From assembly GCF_004023625.1 (NCBI RefSeq), contig NZ_RPDJ01000014.1, positions 62,001 to 126,000 on the forward strand: a DNA stretch of 64,000 nt. Direction: 5' to 3'. Position 1 is the stretch's first letter. Each line of letters begins with the position of its first letter. A program made the translations under genes and the position numbers. Below are positions 50,803-59,162 of the stretch, in pieces. Origin of the DNA: Streptomyces cavernae (lineage in GTDB: Bacteria > Actinomycetota > Actinomycetes > Streptomycetales > Streptomycetaceae). The notes beneath the pieces are model-generated. The model saw nothing but the letters and a program-made list of their open reading frames with translations, had not been told where the DNA came from and made no database searches.

Positions 50803-50876
50803 TGCGCCGCCAGGGACTCGAACCCCGGACCCGCTGATTAAGAGTCAGCTGCTCTAACCAACTGAGCTAGCGGCGC
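50803..50876 (-). tRNA. tRNA-Lys (CTT), inverted second copy
   Basis: 74 bases on the minus strand, matching the gene at 41404-41477 in acceptor stem, anticodon loop (CTCTTAA) and T arm. Its 3' flank (50803 down to about 50680) also matches the first copy, including the TCCACGGAAAGCGTGGA hairpin and a CTGCGCGGCTGCGCCGCGC motif. Confidence 0.97.
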
Positions 50877-50983
50877 ATGACTCTCGCCTCCCGCCTCCGC
50901 GGTCAGCGACACAGGAAATACTACCTGGTCCGCAAGGGTGCTTCTGACCACCCCGAAGCGGCCCAGGTATGCCTGCCGGGGCA

Positions 50984-51742
50984 CTAGATCGCCAGTGACA
51001 GCAGCACGGGCGCCGCGCCCTTGTTCAGGGCGTCCGCCGCCTCCCGCAGCCGATGCGCCCGCTCCACCGGCAGCGACAGCGCCAGGCATCCCACGGCGGA
51101 CCCGGCGGTGACGGGCACCGCCGCGCACACGGTGCCGATCGCGTACTCCTGGAGGTCGAGGAACGGCACCGTCGGAGGCTGGGCGGCGAGCCGGGACAGC
51201 AGGACCCGTTCGTTGGTGATCGTCCGGGAGGTGAGCCGGGCCAGCTTGTGCCGGGCGAGGTGGTCGCGGCGCCCGGTGACGTCCAGCTGCCCCAGCAGGC
51301 TCTTGCCGATCGCGCTGGCGTGGGCGGCGGAGCGGAAGTCGACCCACTCGTGGACGGACGGAGTACCGGGGCCGTCGGAGCACTGGGTGACGGCGATCTC
51401 GCCGTCGATGTAGCGGCTCATGTACACCGCGGCGCCCACCGAGTCCCGCAGCCGGTCCAGCGCACGCTGGATCTGGACGCGCAGCGCCTGCTCGCGGCCC
51501 CGCGCGGCGCCGAGCCGGCTGAGGGCCGCGCCGCTGACGTACGCGCCGTCGGTCTGCTGCTCCACATAGCCCTCGCGGCGCAGCATCCGCAGCAGGGAGG
51601 TCAGCCGGGCGGGGTCGAGGCGGAGGTGGCGGGCCAGCTCGGCGTCGGTCACGCCGGTGCTGCGGCGGGCCACGATCTCCAGGACGCGCAGGGCGTCCTG
51701 GGCCGAGTGGTTGGGAGTGGTCGGCTCGTGCTTCAGCGCCAC
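50984..51742 (-). CDS. IclR-like transcriptional regulator
   Basis: 252 aa from GTG 51742, with AGGGGATC just upstream; an in-frame TTG at 51808 is less likely. The N-terminal winged helix (AQDALRVLEIVARRSTGVTDAELARHLRLDPARLTSLLRMLRREGYV) precedes an IclR effector domain with MSRYIDGEIAVTQCSDGPG, the HASAIGKSLLGQL motif and AAVPVTAGSAVGCLALSL. It lies directly downstream of the Ehu operon on the same strand and is the obvious regulator of it. Confidence 0.85.
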   Translation of the reverse strand: MALKHEPTTPNHSAQDALRVLEIVARRSTGVTDAELARHLRLDPARLTSLLRMLRREGYVEQQTDGAYVSGAALSRLGAARGREQALRVQIQRALDRLRDSVGAAVYMSRYIDGEIAVTQCSDGPGTPSVHEWVDFRSAAHASAIGKSLLGQLDVTGRRDHLARHKLARLTSRTITNERVLLSRLAAQPPTVPFLDLQEYAIGTVCAAVPVTAGSAVGCLALSLPVERAHRLREAADALNKGAAPVLLSLAI

Positions 51743-51947
51743 GGTGATCCCCCTGCGCTTCGGTGGCCGTTTTTCGGACAGCTGAGCTGTCTCCACGATA
51801 GCCCCCAAGAGGCCGTGACGGAGGGGCTGTTGACCAGATGGGAGGAGCGTTCCACGCCGCTCATCAGGAACGCGCCACTATGGCATATGCCCCGGTCACG
51901 GCCAAATGGTCCGGACCTGTCGGCTCACCAGGCGTCACTACCCGTAG

Positions 51948-52763
51948 TCACAGGACTGCGCTGAGGAATTCCCGGGTCCGGTCGTGCTCGGGATCACTGA
52001 AAATCCGCTCCGGCGAACCGGACTCGATCACCCGGCCGGAATCGAACATCAGCACCTGATCGGAGATGTCACGGGCGAAGTTCATCTCGTGGGTCACACA
52101 GAGCATGGTGATGTCCGTGGTGCGGGCGATGTCCCGCAGCACGTCGAGGACCCCCGCGACCAGCTCGGGGTCGAGTGCCGAGGTGACCTCGTCCAGGAGC
52201 AGCACCTGCGGCCGCATCGCGAGCGCCCGTGCGATGGCGACGCGCTGCTGCTGCCCGCCGGACAGCTGCGTCGGATAGGCGTCGGCCTTGTCGGTGAGCC
52301 CCACCAGCTCCAGCAGGTCCCGGGCACGCTGCTCGGCCTCGTCCTTGGGGAGGCCGAGCACGGTGACCGGGGCCTCCGTTATGTTGCGCAGCACCTTCAT
52401 GTTCGGGAACAGGTTGAACTGCTGGAAGACCATCCCGATCTTCTTGCGGACGTCACGAATCTGCTGCTCGTTCGCCGGGAAGAGCCGTTCCCCGGCGACG
52501 GTGATCGTGCCCTCGTCGGGCTTGACCAGCGTCATCAGCATCCGCAGGATCGTCGTCTTGCCGGAGCCGGACGGCCCGATCAGCGTGACGTGTTTGCCGG
52601 AGTCGACACAGAAGTCCAGCCCGTCCAGGACCGTGTTGGTGCCGAAGCGCTTGGTGACGTGTTCGAACCGGATCAGCTCGCTGCCGTCCACCGGCGGGTT
52701 GGCGTTCGCGTCGGCGCCGGCGTTGGCGTCGGGTTCCTTCATCAGCGGGGTGTCAGCGGACAA
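51948..52763 (-). CDS. ehuA: Ectoine/hydroxyectoine-type ABC importer, ATPase subunit
   Basis: 271 aa from TTG 52763, which has GGAG seven bases upstream; an ATG at 52742 has none. Polar amino-acid importer ATPase: Walker A GPSGSGKTT, signature LSGGQQQR, Walker B LLLDEVTSALDPE, H-loop CVTHEM. The Ala/Asn-rich N-terminal tail before LIRFEHVTKRFG is dispensable-looking. The start overlaps ehuD by 11 bases. Substrate assignment to ectoines rests on overall resemblance to EhuA and on the four-gene order; other compatible solutes or amino acids are possible. Confidence 0.8.
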   Translation of the reverse strand: MSADTPLMKEPDANAGADANANPPVDGSELIRFEHVTKRFGTNTVLDGLDFCVDSGKHVTLIGPSGSGKTTILRMLMTLVKPDEGTITVAGERLFPANEQQIRDVRKKIGMVFQQFNLFPNMKVLRNITEAPVTVLGLPKDEAEQRARDLLELVGLTDKADAYPTQLSGGQQQRVAIARALAMRPQVLLLDEVTSALDPELVAGVLDVLRDIARTTDITMLCVTHEMNFARDISDQVLMFDSGRVIESGSPERIFSDPEHDRTREFLSAVL

Positions 52764-53403
52764 GGCGTCGCTCCAGGGCTCGGATGAGGAGGGAGGCGGG
52801 GTAGGAGATGAGGATGAAGGCCACGCCGATGACCGTGAGCGGCTCGGTGAACTGGAACTGCTGCTGCGAGAACAGCCGCGCCTGACCGAGCATGTCCAGC
52901 ACGGTGATCGTCATCAGCATCGGGGTGTCCTTGAGCATCGCGATGACGTAGTTGCCGAGAGCGGGCACCACCCGGCGGATCGCCTGCGGCAGGACCACCG
53001 CGGTCCAGGTGCGCCGCACCGGCAGGCTGAGCGCCGTGGCGGCCTCCCACTGGCCGGCCGGCACCGCCTCGATACCGGCCCGGTAGACCTGCATCGTGTA
53101 CGTCGAGTAGTGCAGCCCGAGCGCGATGGCACCGGTGGTCAGGGCGGAGAACGTGATGTTCCACTCTGGCAGCACGAAGAACAGGAAGAACAGCTGCACC
53201 AGCAGCGGGGTGTTGCGGATGAACTCCGTGACCATGCCCACCGGCCAGCGCACCCACCGGCTCGGCGCCCGCATCAGCAGCGCCCACACCAGTCCCAGGG
53301 CGAAGGAGATCAGCGAACCGACGACCAGCGCCTGCAGGGTGACCAGCAGACCGTCCCAGAACCGCGGCATGAAGTCACCGACGGCGCTCCAGTCCCACGT
53401 CAC
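52753..53403 (-). CDS. ehuD: Ehu-type ABC importer permease
   Basis: 216 aa from GTG 53403, whose GTGA overlaps the ehuC stop. HisM-type permease with five membrane helices and the ATPase-contact EAA loop (EAATALSLPVRRTWTAVVLPQAIRRVVPALGN). The N-terminus WDWSAVGDFMPRFWDGLLVTLQ is characteristic. It pairs with EhuC to form the heterodimeric channel. The frame stays open upstream to 53883, but that part is antisense-like shadow of ehuC. Confidence 0.8.
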   Translation of the reverse strand: MTWDWSAVGDFMPRFWDGLLVTLQALVVGSLISFALGLVWALLMRAPSRWVRWPVGMVTEFIRNTPLLVQLFFLFFVLPEWNITFSALTTGAIALGLHYSTYTMQVYRAGIEAVPAGQWEAATALSLPVRRTWTAVVLPQAIRRVVPALGNYVIAMLKDTPMLMTITVLDMLGQARLFSQQQFQFTEPLTVIGVAFILISYPASLLIRALERRLVR

Positions 53404-54131
53404 AGCGCACCATCCCCGGCGCCCGCGCCCACCCCGGCCGTCTCGGGACGGCGCAGCTCGGTCTTGCTCACCGCGGGCTGCGGAGCCCTGCCGATCCCGG
53501 CCTTCAGCCTGCGCTCCAGGGCACGCATCAGCCGGGTCAGCACGAACGCGATCACGAAGTAGATCAGCAGGATGTACGTGTAGATCTGCGCGCTCTCCTG
53601 CAGCGCCAGCCGCACCAGGTTGCCGCTGAACGCGAGGTCGCCCATGCCGATGATGGAGACCAGCGCGGTGCCCTTCAGCAGCTCGATCAGCAGGTTGGAG
53701 AACGAGGGGATCATCTCCGGCACCGCCTGCGGCAGCAGGATCAGCCGCATCCGCTGCCAGGGCGTGAAGCTGAGCGCGATCCCGCCCTCCCGCTGCGCCG
53801 GATCGACGGAGTTCAGCGCGCCCCGCACGATCTCCGCGCCGTAAGCACCGTAGGTCAGCCCCAGCGCGAGCACGGCCGCCCACATCTGCACCAGCTGCCA
53901 GCCGAAGGCGACCGGCAGCACGAAGAACACCCAGAAGATCATGATCAGTGCGGAGGTCCCGCGGAACACCTCGGTGTACAGGCCCGCCAGGAAGCGGACG
54001 ACCCTCCGCCGGTGCGTGCGGGCCACACCGACCACGAAGGAAACCGCCGTGGCCAGCAACGCGCTGAGGACAAGCAGTTGGACGGTGACCCAGATGCCCT
54101 TGAGTACGAGTTCCCAGAGGCCCGTTGTCAT
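53400..54131 (-). CDS. ehuC: Ehu-type ABC importer permease
   Basis: 243 aa from ATG 54131, overlapping the ehuB stop as ATGA. Polar amino-acid permease with five helices, TEVFRGTSALIMIFWVFFVLP, and the EAA-type loop REGGIALSFTPWQRMRLILLPQAVPEMIPSFSN. The C-terminal tail beyond the last helix is long, basic and disordered (about 30 residues). All four genes are stacked with 4-11 base overlaps, so they are one translationally coupled operon. Confidence 0.8.
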   Translation of the reverse strand: MTTGLWELVLKGIWVTVQLLVLSALLATAVSFVVGVARTHRRRVVRFLAGLYTEVFRGTSALIMIFWVFFVLPVAFGWQLVQMWAAVLALGLTYGAYGAEIVRGALNSVDPAQREGGIALSFTPWQRMRLILLPQAVPEMIPSFSNLLIELLKGTALVSIIGMGDLAFSGNLVRLALQESAQIYTYILLIYFVIAFVLTRLMRALERRLKAGIGRAPQPAVSKTELRRPETAGVGAGAGDGAL

Positions 54132-55102
54132 CCGCGACAGAGCTCCTTCGCGGTCATGTCGGTCATCTCCGCCTCGGTGAAGCCGAACGGCTTCAGGATC
54201 CGGAAGAGTTCACCGCTCTCCTTGAGCTTCCTCAGCTCGACGTTGAAGGCGTCCCGCAGTTTCGTCTCGGTCGGCCGGAACGCGAACCCCCCGCCGTCCA
54301 CATGCGGCTTGCCCTCGACGAGCGGCGCGAAGGGCTTGGTCGCCTCTGTCCTGGAGGACTTCTTGACGACCTCGCGGACGGTGAGCGCCGTACCCGCGAA
54401 CACGTCGACCCGCCCCGCCTCCACGGCGTTCAGCCCGGCGACCTGGTCGGGAACGATCAGGATGTCGCTCTCCTTGTAGCCCGCCTCGACCGCGTAGCCG
54501 ATCTCGGCGTACCCGGTCCCGGTGGCGAACTTCGCCTTCTTCTCGACGATGTCCGCGTAGTCGCGCAGCCCTTTCGGGTTCCCCTTCCGCACGATGAAGG
54601 CGTCCTTCATCTGGTAGTCCGGATCGGAGAAGATCACCTGTGCGCAGCGCTCGGGATTGATGTACATCCCGGCCGACACGACGTCGAACTGCTGCGAGTT
54701 GAGCCCAGGGATGAGCGAACCGAACTCCGTGGGCACGGGCTGGACGCGGTCGACTCCGAGCCGTTTGAAGACGACCTTGGCGAGTTCCGGTGCCTCCCCG
54801 GTCAGTTCGCCGTTCTTGTCGATGTAGCCGAACGGGATCTCGCCGGCGATGCCGAGCCGGACCACGCCCTGTGCCCTGAGCCGGTCGAGGAGGTCACCGC
54901 CCTCCACGCCGTCCGCCGTGGCCACCCTGCTGCAGCCGGTCGCGCCCAACGCACCGAGTGCCGCGACACCCGCGAGGAGCGAGCGGCGGGTGGTGGTCCC
55001 CGATGCGGTACTGGAAGTTGTCCCGGATATGAGAGGTCTGTCTGCGCCATTCCCGAATGGTGGAGCCATGGCCGCGCGGCTACCCGAACTCATGCGAATC
55101 AT
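54128..55102 (-). CDS. ehuB: Ehu-type ABC importer, substrate-binding lipoprotein
   Basis: 324 aa from ATG 55102; ATGs at 55093 and 55069 are alternatives and none has a strong ribosome site. An RR-type signal (TTRRSLLAGVAALGALGATGC) with lipobox ends at Cys57, so the protein is anchored outside. Family 3 solute-binding fold: VVRLGIAGEIPFGYID at the ligand-contact strand, GELTGEAPELAKVVFKRLG, FDVVSAGMYINPERCAQVIFSDPD and the ALTVREVV hinge. This matches ectoine-binding EhuB proteins best, but I cannot confirm the binding residues without an alignment. Confidence 0.8.
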   Translation of the reverse strand: MIRMSSGSRAAMAPPFGNGADRPLISGTTSSTASGTTTRRSLLAGVAALGALGATGCSRVATADGVEGGDLLDRLRAQGVVRLGIAGEIPFGYIDKNGELTGEAPELAKVVFKRLGVDRVQPVPTEFGSLIPGLNSQQFDVVSAGMYINPERCAQVIFSDPDYQMKDAFIVRKGNPKGLRDYADIVEKKAKFATGTGYAEIGYAVEAGYKESDILIVPDQVAGLNAVEAGRVDVFAGTALTVREVVKKSSRTEATKPFAPLVEGKPHVDGGGFAFRPTETKLRDAFNVELRKLKESGELFRILKPFGFTEAEMTDMTAKELCRG

Positions 55103-55437
55103 GCCCGATGAATTTCGGCCCCGTTCGCCGTGCCGCTCCGACTCCGCTTTGCGGACGCGCTGTTGACCGCGGGTGGACCATGGGGTGCCTGGCCGGCCGC
55201 CACAACGCCATCTCGCTGGTCAAGCGGGAAGTCCACGGCACGGCGAAGCTCCTGGACGATCAGGCGCCCCGCACCTGCGAAGCCGCGCGGGAAACCTTCC
55301 CGCTCATTTCCCTAAGCCGAGGGGCAACCATGACATTGACGACTCATGGAGGGTCGGGAGGACGACGGTCCCGTCCGCCGGACTGTCCATGACCAGGGGT
55401 GGCCACCCCTCCAACGGACTCTCCGTGCCGGAGGTGG

Positions 55438-56841
55438 CTACACCGCGGTCGGCGCTTCGATCCCGGCGACGCCCGCCTCGTACAGCGCGTGCGCCGTCCG
55501 CAGGACGAGGTCGTCCCGGTGCCGGGCGGCCACCACCTGCAGTCCCACGGGCAGCCCGTCGTCGGCCGTGCCCACGGGGATCGTCGCCGCGGGCTGCTGC
55601 GTCATGTTGAAGGGGTACGTGAACGGTGTCCATCCGGTCCAGCGGCGCTGCCGCGTACCCGGCGGAACCTCCACGCCGGCCTCGAAGGCGGTGACCGGCA
55701 GCGTCGGCGTGACCAGCACGTCGTACGTCTCGTGGAAGCGGCCCATCCGCCGCCCCAGCTCCATCCGCACGTCCACCGCAGCCAGATAGTCCAGTGCGGA
55801 CAGCCGCGCCCCGAGTGCGCAGATCTCCCGCAGCCCCGGATCGAGCGACTCCCGCTGGTGCGGCCCCAGATGCTGGATCACCCGCGCCGCCCCGCTGAAC
55901 CACAGCGCGTGGAACGCCCCCACCGGATCGGTGAAGTCCGGGTCGGTCTCGGACACGTACGCCCCGAGCCCGGCGAGCCGCTCGACCGCCCGCCGTACGA
56001 CCGCGGCGACCGCGGGCCGCACGGCAACCTGCCCACCCAGCGACGGCGAGTAGGCGACCCGAAGACCGTGCACCCCACCTCCCAGCGCGTCCACGAACGA
56101 CCCCTCGGCGGGCCCCAGCCCCGACCAGTCCCGGGAGTCGGCCCCGCCGATCACGTCCATCATCAGTGCCGCGTCCGCCGCGTCCCTGGTCATGGGCCCG
56201 ACGTGGGCGAGCGTCCCGTACGCGCTCGGGGGATACAGCGGCACCCTGCCGTATGTCGGCTTCAGCCCGAAGATCCCGCAGAAGGCGGCCGGGATGCGCA
56301 CACTGCCGCCGCCGTCCGTGCCCAGCGCCAGCGGCCCCGCGCCGACCGCGACGGCCACCGCCGCACCTCCGCTGGACCCGCCGGAGGTGCGTGAGGTGTC
56401 GTACGGATTGCGCGTGACCCCCGACAGCGGTGAGTCGGTGACGCCCTTCCAGCCGAACTCGGGCGTCGTCGTCTTGCCGAGGAAGACCGCCCCGTGCTCG
56501 CGCAGCCGGGCCACGGACGGCGCGTCCTCCCCCCAGGGTCCCTTCAGGTCGATGGTCCTGGACCCGCGCAGGGTGGGCGCCCCGCGCAGCAGCAGAATGT
56601 CCTTCACGGTCGTCGGGACCCCGTCCACCAGCCCCAGGGGCTCCCCGCGCCGCCAGCGCGCGGCGGACTCCTCTGCCTGCGCGAGCGCCTCCTCGGCGAA
56701 GACCCGTACGAACGCGTTGACGGTGCCCTCGGTCGCCTCGATCCTCCGCAGCGCGGCACGCGTCGCCTCGACAGGGCTGAACTCCCCCTTGCGGTAGCCG
56801 TCGACGAGCCGTTGCGCGGTGAACCGGTCGAGTTCCGACAT
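55438..56841 (-). CDS. Amidase (amidase signature family)
   Basis: 467 aa from ATG 56841, preceded by GGGAGG. The Ser-cisSer-Lys triad is visible: Lys in VKDILLL, Ser in RTSGGSSGGAAVAVA, and the nucleophile Ser in GTDGGGSVRIPAAFCG. The C-terminal part (TPTLPVTAFEAGV, PFNMTQQPAATIPVG) is normal. It could hydrolyse an N-acyl or ring-opened amide derived from the imported solute. It lies 51 bases downstream of the dehydrogenase gene and is probably cotranscribed with it. Confidence 0.85.
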   Translation of the reverse strand: MSELDRFTAQRLVDGYRKGEFSPVEATRAALRRIEATEGTVNAFVRVFAEEALAQAEESAARWRRGEPLGLVDGVPTTVKDILLLRGAPTLRGSRTIDLKGPWGEDAPSVARLREHGAVFLGKTTTPEFGWKGVTDSPLSGVTRNPYDTSRTSGGSSGGAAVAVAVGAGPLALGTDGGGSVRIPAAFCGIFGLKPTYGRVPLYPPSAYGTLAHVGPMTRDAADAALMMDVIGGADSRDWSGLGPAEGSFVDALGGGVHGLRVAYSPSLGGQVAVRPAVAAVVRRAVERLAGLGAYVSETDPDFTDPVGAFHALWFSGAARVIQHLGPHQRESLDPGLREICALGARLSALDYLAAVDVRMELGRRMGRFHETYDVLVTPTLPVTAFEAGVEVPPGTRQRRWTGWTPFTYPFNMTQQPAATIPVGTADDGLPVGLQVVAARHRDDLVLRTAHALYEAGVAGIEAPTAV

Positions 56842-56892
56842 GCGTCCTCCCGGGGCAGCGGTATGGATCACTGCGGGGGTCCTACCCGGATG

Positions 56893-57849
56893 TCAGTGTC
56901 CGGGCACGTACCCCCGTTCCTTGTCGACCACGTTCAGCAAGGGCCGACCGGCCTCCCAGCGCTCGTACAACTCCACGAACTGCGCACCCAGATCGTCCCG
57001 CCAGCCCACCGTGTCCCCGCTCATGTGCGGCGAGACGATCAGCCCGGGCACCTCCCACAGCGCACTGTCCGGGCCCAGCGGTTCGTGCTCGAAGACGTCG
57101 AGCGCGGCCCCCGCGATCCACCGCTTCCGCAGCGCGTCCGCGAGCGCCCGCTCGTCGACGAGCGCGCCCCGGCCGACGTTGACGAAACGCGCCGACGGCT
57201 GCATCACCCCGAAGCGCCGCGCGTCGAACATCCCGCGCGTCGCCTCCGTCAGCGGCGCCGCGGAGATCACCCAGTCCGCCCCGGCCAGCAGCCGGTCCAG
57301 CTCCTCAGGCCCGTACACCCCGGTACGCGGGGTGCGGCCGACCAGCGCGGTGGTGACACCGAGTGCCTTCAGCGTCTTCACGATCGCCCGGCCGATCGGC
57401 CCGGACCCCACAACACACGCGCGCGTGCCGGCCACCCGCGTTCCCTCGCGGTGCCGCCACACACGCTCCCGCTGCAGGTCCCAGGTGCGCGGCAGATCCT
57501 TGGCCATGGCCAGCACCAGTGCGGCCACGTACTCCGCGATCGGCGCGTCGAAGACGCCGCGGGCGTTGGTGACGACGGTGTCCGAGGCGGCGAGTTCAGG
57601 ACACATCAGATGGTCCACGCCCGCGCTGGCCGTGTGCACCCAGCGCGGCCGGGGGCCCTCGCCGGGCCAGGCCGTCCGTACGGCGTGCGACTGGAAGTCC
57701 CAGACGAGCAGCACGTCAGCCGCGGGCAGCAACTCGGCAAGCGTGCGGTCGTCGGCGTGCACGACCCGGGCGCGTCCGGTGAGCCGGCCCAGCCGGGGCG
57801 GGGGCTCGGCGTCCAGGACGAGCAGGGTGTTCTCGGGACCGTTCGGCAC
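56893..57849 (-). CDS. D-2-hydroxyacid dehydrogenase
   Basis: 318 aa from GTG 57849; the frame extends 22 codons further but without support. Rossmann motif ACVVGSGPIGRAI binds NAD(P). The catalytic trio is Arg in AAPLTEATRG, Glu in DVFEHEPLG and His in IVSPHMSGDT. An N-terminal NTLLVLDAEPPPRLGRL begins the substrate domain. The family interconverts 2-oxo and D-2-hydroxy acids. It is the first gene of the minus-strand pair with the amidase and is divergent from the racemase-superfamily gene. Confidence 0.85.
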   Translation of the reverse strand: MPNGPENTLLVLDAEPPPRLGRLTGRARVVHADDRTLAELLPAADVLLVWDFQSHAVRTAWPGEGPRPRWVHTASAGVDHLMCPELAASDTVVTNARGVFDAPIAEYVAALVLAMAKDLPRTWDLQRERVWRHREGTRVAGTRACVVGSGPIGRAIVKTLKALGVTTALVGRTPRTGVYGPEELDRLLAGADWVISAAPLTEATRGMFDARRFGVMQPSARFVNVGRGALVDERALADALRKRWIAGAALDVFEHEPLGPDSALWEVPGLIVSPHMSGDTVGWRDDLGAQFVELYERWEAGRPLLNVVDKERGYVPGH

Positions 57850-58130
57850 TGGGGACCGTTTCTGTGGGAGTGCCGCGCACGCTGTCTGACATGCGCGGAT
57901 TGACCACGCTCGCACCCGAATCTACCTTCGTCAACAAGGGTCGTCGCACGGTCGCCGTACCCGTACCCGTACCCGTACCCGGTCCCGGTCCCGTACCCGG
58001 TCCCGGTCCGTCCCCGTCCCGACGTCCCGGCGCGCCGCCTTCTGTGGTGACGGCGTCGCAGGCGGTGATGCAGCGGCGATGCAACGGCGCCGCCGATGAG
58101 ACCGTCGAGGCACGGTCGACGACACCGACC
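57850..58130. repeat. Intergenic region with hexanucleotide CCGTAC/CCGGTC repeats
   Basis: Between 57955 and 58020 the sequence is CCGTAC and CCGGTC units repeated about ten times. No gene is visible in this part. The following bases become a vestigial coding segment. Confidence 0.65.
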
Positions 58131-58220
58131 GGCGCACCAGTGATCTCGGCCAACCAGGTGAGCATATGGGCCGCGCTGCGCCACTTGGGTACCCGAGCAG
58201 TGGGCCCTGTCAGCGGTCGA
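58110..58220 (+). pseudogene. C-terminal vestige of a second Asp/Glu-racemase-superfamily gene
   Basis: The plus strand reads GAPVISANQVSIWAALRHLG and continues TRAVGPVSGR. This matches position by position the end of the intact gene just downstream (KPVLTANQVTVWEALRLAGRRVNAP). Nothing of the rest of such a protein is present, so a tandem paralogue was deleted and left its tail. Confidence 0.6.
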
Positions 58221-58275
58221 TCGACGCCGCCGCGCGGCAGGAACCCGTACTGCCGGAAGAACAGGAAGGTTGGGC

Positions 58276-59007
58276 ATGACCGCGCTCGGATTTCTGTACC
58301 CCGGTCATTCGGCCGAGGACGACTACCCACGCATGGAACAGCTCCTGGGCAGCGACATCCGCCTCCCCCTGGTGCACACCGACATCGGCGAGGACGCGCA
58401 CCGTGTGGACGCGCTGCTGGAGATGGGGACGACCGCGCGGCTCGCGGCCGGTGTGGAGGAGCTGCGGCTGTCCGGCGCGGAGGCGGTGGTGTGGGCGTGC
58501 GCCAGCGGAAGCTTCGTCCACGGCTGGTCCGGTGCCCACGAGCAGGTGCGCACCCTGGCCCGGACGGCCGGTATGCCGGCCTCGTCCACGTCCTTCGCCT
58601 TCGTGCACGCGGCCCAGGAGCTCGGCGCCCGGCGGGTCGCCGTCGCGGCGACCTACCCGGACGACGTGGCGGCCCTCTTCGCCGCCTTCCTGAGGGACGC
58701 CGGGTTCTCGGTCCTGGCGGTGCGCGGCAGCGGGAGCATCACCGCCGCGGAGGCCGGGGCCTGGGGCTACGAGGAGGTCCTCGCGCTCGCCCGCGCGGGC
58801 GACCACCCGGACGCCCAGGCCCTCCTGCTCCCGGACATGGCCCTGCACACGGCCTCGCACATCCCGGCCCTGGAGAAGGAACTGGCCAAACCGGTCCTCA
58901 CCGCGAACCAGGTGACGGTCTGGGAGGCCCTGCGCCTGGCCGGCCGCAGGGTGAACGCCCCGCAGCTCGGAAGCCTGTTCACGAAGGAGCCGCTGGTGCA
59001 GGTGTGA
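58276..59007 (+). CDS. Maleate isomerase/Asp-Glu racemase superfamily protein (EutA-like)
   Basis: 243 aa from ATG 58276, after AAGG. The fold shows GFLYPGHSAEDDYPRM, VVWACASGS with the first catalytic Cys at residue 75, the SFAFVHAAQELGARRVAVAATYPDDV hinge and LTANQVTVWEAL near the end. At the second cysteine position (normally L-P-C-T-D-L) it reads LLLPDMALHT, so the Cys is Asp187. Two-Cys racemase or maleate isomerase chemistry is therefore doubtful; decarboxylase-like or altered lyase activity is possible. EutA of ectoine utilisation loci belongs to this superfamily, which fits the neighbouring Ehu importer. Confidence 0.8.
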   Translation: MTALGFLYPGHSAEDDYPRMEQLLGSDIRLPLVHTDIGEDAHRVDALLEMGTTARLAAGVEELRLSGAEAVVWACASGSFVHGWSGAHEQVRTLARTAGMPASSTSFAFVHAAQELGARRVAVAATYPDDVAALFAAFLRDAGFSVLAVRGSGSITAAEAGAWGYEEVLALARAGDHPDAQALLLPDMALHTASHIPALEKELAKPVLTANQVTVWEALRLAGRRVNAPQLGSLFTKEPLVQV

Positions 59008-59162
59008 GGCCGACGGGCCGAGGATGCTCCGGTTCCGGCGAGGGGATCTTCGGCCCCTCCGGCCCCGCGCGGGGCGCAGCGCCGGGGAGTAAGGGGAATA
59101 AGCGGAGGCCGTCTCCTGTTAAGCCCCGCGGACAGCGCGACGCACCGGACCAGGAGGCCCCC

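Noticed and set aside
52753..53883. 376-codon version of the EhuD permease
   Set aside because: The first 160 codons are shadow of the ehuC gene; the permease fold begins at GTG 53403 with GTGA coupling.
57864..59160. Long plus-strand frame fused upstream of the LLM oxidoreductase
   Set aside because: It runs out of frame through the racemase-superfamily gene; the LLM gene has its own AGGAGG and GTG at 59163.
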